Positions 33,143 to 37,837 of a stretch of 37,837 nucleotides of DNA are shown piece after piece. Each line of letters begins with the position of its first letter. Position 1 is the first letter of the stretch. This DNA comes from CAIUPE01 sp046091665 (GTDB lineage: Bacteria > Pseudomonadota > Alphaproteobacteria > Rhizobiales > Beijerinckiaceae), in the NCBI GenBank assembly GCA_046091665.1, contig JBJTCD010000114.1, forward strand, positions 1 to 37,837, written 5' to 3'. A model generated the notes under the pieces. The model ran no database searches. It was not told the origin of the DNA and saw only the letters and a list, made by a program, of their open reading frames with translations. The translations under genes were made by a program, and so were the position numbers.

Positions 33143-33982
33143 TCAGCGGTCGAGGATTTCGATGTCCTGATCAAATCCCGACCGCACTTTGAATTCTTCG
33201 GTGAAGATTCGTCCGCCATTGCGTGCAATCAAAATATATTCGCCTTCGGCTAGAATGAGCGAGGGAAACGCGCCAACAAGATCGCGGATTGTATCGCCAC
33301 CGGGCGTTAACACGCTAAAAGTTGTTCCTGCATAGGCATCGCCGCCAAGTTTGTTGACGAGTTTCAGCGTGACCGTTGCCGCGCGATGGCGTAAAGTGAC
33401 ATCGATCAGCTTGCCCGGCTCCACCTTGATGTCTGAACTGGCAATGGCATTTGTGTCCCCATAGCGCGATACGATGCGGTAAATGCCGACAGGCAAACGC
33501 ACGACGACATTGGGTTTGATGTTGTCAACGATCAAGCGCCCTTCAGGATCGGTGCCGACCGCCACATAGATTGCAAAACTCACGCGGTCTGGCGGAATGG
33601 GCGTATCGCTTACAGTGGCAGCGAGTGTAAGTGCGCCCGCGCTGATGGTGACATCTTCACGCAAGGGTTGAGCGCCGAGAACGACACGACGTGTCGTACC
33701 CGAAAACCCATAAGTGACATGGATGATATAGGCGCCGGGCTGGAGCTTGAGCGTCGGTGCGGCGTTGTGGCTATCGGTCACAAAACGCGCAGGCGTTCCG
33801 TCGGTTGGATCAGCATAGAGGCGCCAGACAAGTCCACTCGTGATCGGTGTCTTTGCACCCTCAAGATGCGCAACCAAACTGAGATCAGCGAGCGCTGATA
33901 CCTCCTGTGCGCGCGTCACCGGTGCGAACGCGGCGGCCGCCCAAAACAATAAAAACCCTAAGGCCAGACGCCAATATTTCAT
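33143..33982 (-). CDS. Secreted protein with three beta-rich repeats
   Basis: I do not recognise a named family. The 279-residue protein starts with a signal peptide (LALGFLLFWAAAAFAP, cleavage near TRAQ). The rest is beta-rich with a repeated motif, a hydrophobic pair then G-x-Y and alternating strands: LQPGAYIIHVTYG (80-92), LPVGIYRIVSRYG (163-175) and LAEGEYILIARNGG (244-257). Each is followed by a strand and a V/I-x-x-G turn, which suggests three Ig-like or carboxypeptidase-regulatory-like modules. It is convergent with thrS and diverges from the transglycosylase gene. I recall similar secreted proteins in Hyphomicrobiales, all without an assigned role. Confidence 0.75.
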   Translation of the reverse strand: MKYWRLALGFLLFWAAAAFAPVTRAQEVSALADLSLVAHLEGAKTPITSGLVWRLYADPTDGTPARFVTDSHNAAPTLKLQPGAYIIHVTYGFSGTTRRVVLGAQPLREDVTISAGALTLAATVSDTPIPPDRVSFAIYVAVGTDPEGRLIVDNIKPNVVVRLPVGIYRIVSRYGDTNAIASSDIKVEPGKLIDVTLRHRAATVTLKLVNKLGGDAYAGTTFSVLTPGGDTIRDLVGAFPSLILAEGEYILIARNGGRIFTEEFKVRSGFDQDIEILDR

Positions 33983-34137
33983 AAGAAAAGCTCTGCCCGA
34001 ACCTGACCTTCAAAGTCAATCAAGGGATCGGGACGACCGCAGTCAGCGGGGGTGCCCAGACATGCTTGAAGCCATGTTTACGATTTATTCACCATGATTT
34101 TCTAATTTGAATCTTAAGTTTTAGCGGAGAATTTTGG

Positions 34138-35049
34138 ATGATCTCGCTTTTCACAACACCGACCGCGCCACCCGATGGCGCAAAATCGCCAGATGGTGCT
34201 GTGATCGGTGCGATCAAAGAGGGCGCGCAGAAAAGTGGTGCAGATTTCTCCTATCTTGTGAAAACGGCGCGTCGTGAGTCGGCCCTTGATCCGAAAGCGC
34301 GTGCAAGCCGCTCCTCCGCCGAAGGGCTTTTTCAATTCATTGAACAGACTTGGCTTGGCACATTAAAAGAAGCGGGACCTAAGCTGGGTCTTGGCCGCTT
34401 CAGTCAATCCGTCGTTGAAACAAAGCCTGGACATTTTGATGTGCCGGATCCGCAAATGCGGATTGCGATTTTGGGATTACGTTCGGATCCGAAAATATCG
34501 AGCCTTCTTGCGGGTGCGCTCACGCAAGCCAATGGTGAAGCGTTGCAACAAAATCTTGGGCGAAAAGCCAGCGCAGAAGATTTATATCTCGCGCATCTTT
34601 TGGGCGTGCAGGGCGCGACCGAAACCATTCGCCGTTCGCAAACAACGCCTGATGAGCCGGCCTCAGCGATTTTTCCTGACGCCGCACGCGCGAATCCCTC
34701 GCTCTTTTTTGATGCGAAAGGACATGCGCGGACGATTGTTGCATTAAAGACTTTCGTGGCCGAGCTTCATAAAAAAGCAGAAGCGGCGAAAGAGGATCAA
34801 CAATTTGATGATCCGTTTCCGCCGCTGGCTTTTGCCAATCCCGATGGACCGGCGCTATACAAATTATTTCGCAATATCGGACCCATTGTACTTCTTAATG
34901 GTGCTCAAACGCAGCCGGAACCAGCTTTGCCTTTAAATCAAACGCAAAAGATTAAATCAGCAAAACCGATAGACCTAAAGAGCCCACTAAAACAGTCGAT
35001 CACAGATGACGCGAGTCTCACCGAGGAGATTGCCGATGTTGAAGAATGA
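34138..35049 (+). CDS. Lytic transglycosylase (SLT) domain protein without signal peptide
   Basis: A 303-residue protein with an SLT lysozyme-like domain in its first half: FSYLVKTARRESALDPKA holds the catalytic glutamate (E47), followed by SSAEGLFQFIEQTW and LYLAHLLGVQGA. The N-terminus (MISLFTTPTAPPDGAKSPDG) is not a signal peptide, so export would need another route, or the domain may act in a specialised apparatus such as the flagellum. The C-terminal 100 residues are low-complexity and rich in Lys, Pro and Gln. The start has a GGAG site. It overlaps the DUF2336-like gene by 14 bases. Confidence 0.85.
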   Translation: MISLFTTPTAPPDGAKSPDGAVIGAIKEGAQKSGADFSYLVKTARRESALDPKARASRSSAEGLFQFIEQTWLGTLKEAGPKLGLGRFSQSVVETKPGHFDVPDPQMRIAILGLRSDPKISSLLAGALTQANGEALQQNLGRKASAEDLYLAHLLGVQGATETIRRSQTTPDEPASAIFPDAARANPSLFFDAKGHARTIVALKTFVAELHKKAEAAKEDQQFDDPFPPLAFANPDGPALYKLFRNIGPIVLLNGAQTQPEPALPLNQTQKIKSAKPIDLKSPLKQSITDDASLTEEIADVEE

Positions 35050-35758
35050 TCACTACGCGTCTTTCGAGGCTGCAGAGGCATTGAAAAATCTTGTACCTTT
35101 TATGAAATCGGATGCACTCATTGATTTGATCGCTGTTGGAAACGAATTCTGTCATTTGGCGCTTGCGTCTTCACCGTCATTGTCTGCGTCTGTTGCCGCG
35201 GCGCTCGGTGAACGGAGTACGAGAGATGTCCGGCTTGTGCTTCTTCTGAACAAAGACATATCAATTCCGGCGGCTTATCTCCTTCATATGCTCGCACAAT
35301 CAGGTGCGGATGCTGATCTTCTCCTCGCGATTGAAGAACGTAATGAGACAGATTCATCTTTATGGAAAGCGCTTCTGTCCGCTCGTCTTCACTGGATTGC
35401 GGCACGAAGCGATCAAGCGATCTCACATGAGACAAAGGTGATCACGCTTTTATGGTCTTCCCCCCCTTCCGTTCGACGTCATTATATCGAGGCTTTGGCG
35501 GCGATAAAAAAAATCACACCGCAGCTTCTCTTCAGCGCATTCCGTGCGGGCGCGCGCGAAATTGCGGTTGCCCTTTTGGCAAAGGCCTCGGCTTTGCCTT
35601 CGCAAGTCATTGATCACGCGCTTATAACACGGAATGTCGATTTAATTCGATCCATCTCACATAAGGCAGGACTTGCAAAAATTCTCGTCGATGACTTGAT
35701 CAATGTCATTCATGCGATGGATAACGATCAAAGCAGCGATCAGAAATTGGCCGCCTAA
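35036..35758 (+). CDS. DUF2336-like helical repeat protein
   Basis: A 240-residue all-helical protein with irregular HEAT-like repeats, such as LALASSPSLSASVAAALGER and ISIPAAYLLHMLAQSGADAD, which resembles the alphaproteobacterial DUF2336 family. The assignment is tentative. No membrane segment or signal is visible. The start at 35036 follows a GAGGAG site inside the end of the transglycosylase gene, so the two are translationally coupled and probably act together. Its stop is 4 bases from the stop of the convergent NAD kinase gene. Function is unknown. Confidence 0.75.
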   Translation: MLKNDHYASFEAAEALKNLVPFMKSDALIDLIAVGNEFCHLALASSPSLSASVAAALGERSTRDVRLVLLLNKDISIPAAYLLHMLAQSGADADLLLAIEERNETDSSLWKALLSARLHWIAARSDQAISHETKVITLLWSSPPSVRRHYIEALAAIKKITPQLLFSAFRAGAREIAVALLAKASALPSQVIDHALITRNVDLIRSISHKAGLAKILVDDLINVIHAMDNDQSSDQKLAA

Positions 35759-35762
35759 AGAC

Positions 35763-36533
35763 TCATGAACCGAATTGTTCGCGTAAAATGCGTTCATCAA
35801 GCGAGTGACCAGGATCATGCAGCATGATGAGTTCAATGCTACGATCAATCGACACTTCCACTTTTTTGACAGATCGAAATTCAGAATGATCCGCGACCGC
35901 ATTCACGGGTCGTTTATCCGCTTCGATGATTTCAATTCCAATTTTAGCATTATCCGGCAAAAGCGCGCCGCGCCACCGTCGAGGTCTGAAAGGTGAGATC
36001 GGCGTTAAAGCCAACATCGGCGCATTCAAAGGCAGAATGGGGCCGTTGACCGAGAGATTATAGGCCGTTGATCCCGCAGGTGTCGCAACAAGAATGCCGT
36101 CGGCAATCAATTCATCAAGACGCGAGCGCCCATCAACAGACAGCTTTAGTTTTGCCGCCTGGTGCGATTGCCGGAACACGGAGACTTCATTGATCGCGCG
36201 CGCAGTGTGGTGCGCGCCTTTCAAATCCGTAACATCCATAAGAAGCGGATAAACAACACTGCGCTCGGCGGCATGAAGCCGCTCATATAGACCATCAACC
36301 GCATAGTCATTCATCAAGAAACCAACAGAGCCGCGATTCATGCCATAGATCGGTTTTGACGTGCCCATAAAGCGATGAAGACAAGAGAGCATCAATCCAT
36401 CACCACCAAGAGCGACGATGATGTCAGCGTGATCAGGCGCCACTTCGCCATAGCGCGCGCGCAAATGACGGGCGGCTTCTGAAGCTTCATCTGTATCGCT
36501 TGTGATGAAGGAGAGGCTCGGTCGGGCGGTCAT
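35763..36533 (-). CDS. nadK: NAD kinase
   Basis: A 256-residue enzyme that phosphorylates NAD to NADP. It has IIVALGGDGLMLSCLH (the GGDG catalytic loop), IYGMNRGSVGFLMND, the NAD-binding LIADGILVATPAGSTAYNLS and LALTPISPF, all of the PpnK family. The N-terminal half is short, as in alphaproteobacterial forms. It is monocistronic here, facing the DUF2336-like gene. Confidence 0.95.
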   Translation of the reverse strand: MTARPSLSFITSDTDEASEAARHLRARYGEVAPDHADIIVALGGDGLMLSCLHRFMGTSKPIYGMNRGSVGFLMNDYAVDGLYERLHAAERSVVYPLLMDVTDLKGAHHTARAINEVSVFRQSHQAAKLKLSVDGRSRLDELIADGILVATPAGSTAYNLSVNGPILPLNAPMLALTPISPFRPRRWRGALLPDNAKIGIEIIEADKRPVNAVADHSEFRSVKKVEVSIDRSIELIMLHDPGHSLDERILREQFGS

Positions 36534-36682
36534 TTCAATAGTCTCCCTGTCCCGTCGGCCGGAGGGGCATTGCGTTCATTCTGGATAGATCTTTTAATAG
36601 GCTTTTCAGTATGGGGAAAGTCGGGGATTGTGCCGAAAGCAGAGGCATTCGGTCATTAAACTATAAATTCGGGGGAGGAAGC

Positions 36683-37675
36683 ATGAAACCGGTGAGATGG
36701 GGCATCGTGTCGACCGCCAAGATTGGCGTCGAAAAAGTCATTCCGGGCATGTTGAAAAGCAAAGACATTGAGATCGTCGCGCTCGCCTCCCGCAACAATG
36801 CGCGGGGGGCAAAAGTCGCCGCAGCGCTCGGGATCCCGAAAGCCTATGGGTCTTACGAAGAATTACTCGCTGACCCGACGATTGAGGCGATCTATAATCC
36901 TCTGCCCAATCATCTTCATGTGCCCTTGACGTTGCAAGCGGCGCGCGCGGGCAAACATGTTCTATGCGAAAAGCCCATTGCGCTTGATGCGCAAGAAGCC
37001 AAGCAGCTTTTAAAAGCGCCCAAAAATATTTTGATCGCCGAAGCCTTCATGGTCCGGTTCAATCCGCAATGGCTCGCTATTGAAAAACTCGTTCGCGCCG
37101 GAAAGCTTGGTCGCCTTCAAGCCGTGAATATGCTTTTTTCCTATCATCTTACCGATCCGAAAAATGTGCGTAATCAAGCAAAGATCGGCGGTGGCGGTCT
37201 TTATGATATTGGTTGTTATCCGATCACACTTGCGCGTTTTGTATTTGGTGCGGATCCGAAACGCGTGACGGGTGTTTTTGATCGCGATCCTTCATTCAAA
37301 ACAGATCGCTTGATGAGTGGCTTGGCTGATTTTGGTGAGGGTCGTCATCTCTCTTTCACAGTGGCGACTCAAGGTGCGCCCTATCAACGCACGGTGATCA
37401 TGGGAGACAAGGGCACGATCGAAGTGGAGATTCCAGTGAATGCACCACCGGATCTACCGAACCGATTTACGATATCAATCCGCGGTAAATCACCTGAAGT
37501 GATCGCGATGCCGATTGCGGATCAATATCAATTGCAGGCCGAAGCTTTTGGCCAAGCGATCCGCACTGGCAAGCCTTTGCGCTTTGATCAACGCGATTCG
37601 GTTGAAACCATGCGCATCATCGACGCGTTTTTCGCTTCCGAAAAATCCGCGAAATGGGAGCGGGTGAAGCGTTAG
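36683..37675 (+). CDS. Gfo/Idh/MocA family oxidoreductase
   Basis: A 330-residue NAD(P)-dependent dehydrogenase. The N-terminal Rossmann fold begins WGIVSTAKIGVEKVIPGML, followed by NPLPNHLHVPLTLQAARAGK and the catalytic-region HVLCEKPIALD. The C-terminal substrate domain has GGGGLYDIGCYPI, with the family's conserved Asp and nearby residues. The start at 36683 is set by a GGGGAGG site; an upstream extension to 36611 lacks one. Substrates in this family are sugars or inositols and related carbonyls; here the substrate is unknown. No sugar operon surrounds it. Confidence 0.9.
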   Translation: MKPVRWGIVSTAKIGVEKVIPGMLKSKDIEIVALASRNNARGAKVAAALGIPKAYGSYEELLADPTIEAIYNPLPNHLHVPLTLQAARAGKHVLCEKPIALDAQEAKQLLKAPKNILIAEAFMVRFNPQWLAIEKLVRAGKLGRLQAVNMLFSYHLTDPKNVRNQAKIGGGGLYDIGCYPITLARFVFGADPKRVTGVFDRDPSFKTDRLMSGLADFGEGRHLSFTVATQGAPYQRTVIMGDKGTIEVEIPVNAPPDLPNRFTISIRGKSPEVIAMPIADQYQLQAEAFGQAIRTGKPLRFDQRDSVETMRIIDAFFASEKSAKWERVKR

Positions 37676-37698
37676 GATTTTGCAGCGCCGAGGGGGAA

Positions 37699-37774
37699 TG
37701 GTGCCGGTTACCTGACTCGAACAGGTGACCTACGGTTTACAAAACCGTTGCTCTACCAACTGAGCTAAACCGGC
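37699..37774 (-). tRNA. tRNA-Thr (anticodon TGT)
   Basis: A complete cloverleaf reads on the minus strand. Acceptor stem GCCGGTT pairs with AACCGGC; the D arm is GCTC/GAGC. The anticodon stem ACGGT/ACCGT has loop TTTGTAA, giving TGT. The T arm is ACCTG-TTCGAGT-CAGGT. Discriminator A is followed by an encoded CCA (37701-37699). The anticodon reads ACA and, by wobble, ACG codons. Confidence 0.97.
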
Positions 37775-37797
37775 GCGCCGTCACGGGCGGTGCGGTG

Positions 37798-37826
37798 TGG
37801 ATACATTCGCAAGGGCGTTGAGGCAA
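37798..37826 (-). promoter_or_regulatory. Possible promoter of the tRNA-Thr gene
   Basis: On the minus strand TTGCCT (37826-37821) and TATCCA (37803-37798) are 17 bases apart. This is a plausible but weak -35/-10 pair, ending 23 bases before the tRNA 5' end. Match to consensus is only about 4/6 and 3/6. Confidence 0.3.
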
Positions 37827-37837
37827 GGGGCTTTCGA

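Noticed and set aside
1..37837. Mobile elements, phage genes, CRISPR arrays, toxin-antitoxin or defence systems
   Set aside because: Every substantial open frame is accounted for by metabolic, transport or conserved chromosomal genes, and no spaced direct repeats or terminal repeats were seen. Small elements could still be missed by eye.

Overview
The window reads as ordinary chromosomal DNA of an alphaproteobacterium, most likely from the Hyphomicrobiales (Rhizobiales). The main reasons are the hisI - folE - IscU-like - yidD - thrS neighbourhood, which I recall as typical of that order, together with a LapG/BTLCP-type cysteine peptidase, a transglycosylase without a signal peptide and a DUF2336-like protein. 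Base composition looks close to half G+C by eye, which is low for the order. I see no transposase, integrase, phage gene, CRISPR array or attachment site. Genes are densely packed, often with ATGA-type start/stop overlaps.

Layout. 1-989: the end of a UDP-galactopyranose mutase gene. 990-13081: a polyamine region. A minus-strand set (potF, terminator, potG-potH-potI, cupin, glutamine-synthetase-like gene) faces a plus-strand set (puuA-like, class III aminotransferase, puuB-like), and agmatinase follows on the minus strand. 11297-17795: a minus-strand run of a glutathione peroxidase, a dienelactone hydrolase, a methyltransferase-like protein, a CoxG-like protein, pabB-pabA-pabC and speB. 17981-19657: folP-folB-folK. 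19840-22625: a rhodanese and an orphan form II CoxL-like molybdenum hydroxylase, closed by a bidirectional terminator. 22687-26970, minus strand: an XRE-cupin regulator, an MFS transporter, thiD, an unknown alpha-helical protein and the transglutaminase-like peptidase, with a rhomboid protease divergent from it. 28038-33128: hisI, folE, IscU-like, a MipA/OmpV-like protein, yidD and thrS. 33143-37675: a secreted repeat protein, a transglycosylase, a DUF2336-like protein, NAD kinase and a Gfo/Idh/MocA oxidoreductase. The window ends with tRNA-Thr(TGT) on the minus strand.

How the genes fit together. Pot importer, agmatinase, gamma-glutamylation and transamination enzymes make a putrescine/agmatine uptake and catabolism unit, but PuuC (aldehyde dehydrogenase) and PuuD (hydrolase) are not in the window. 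Folate synthesis is unusually well represented: pabA/B/C make p-aminobenzoate, folE starts the pterin branch, and folB, folK and folP bring the branches together.

The most interesting non-coding signals are an anticodon-arm-like hairpin just upstream of thrS, a structured thiD leader that could bury its ribosome binding site, and a triple half-site operator upstream of the XRE-cupin gene. None of these has been tested; all rest on reading the sequence by eye.
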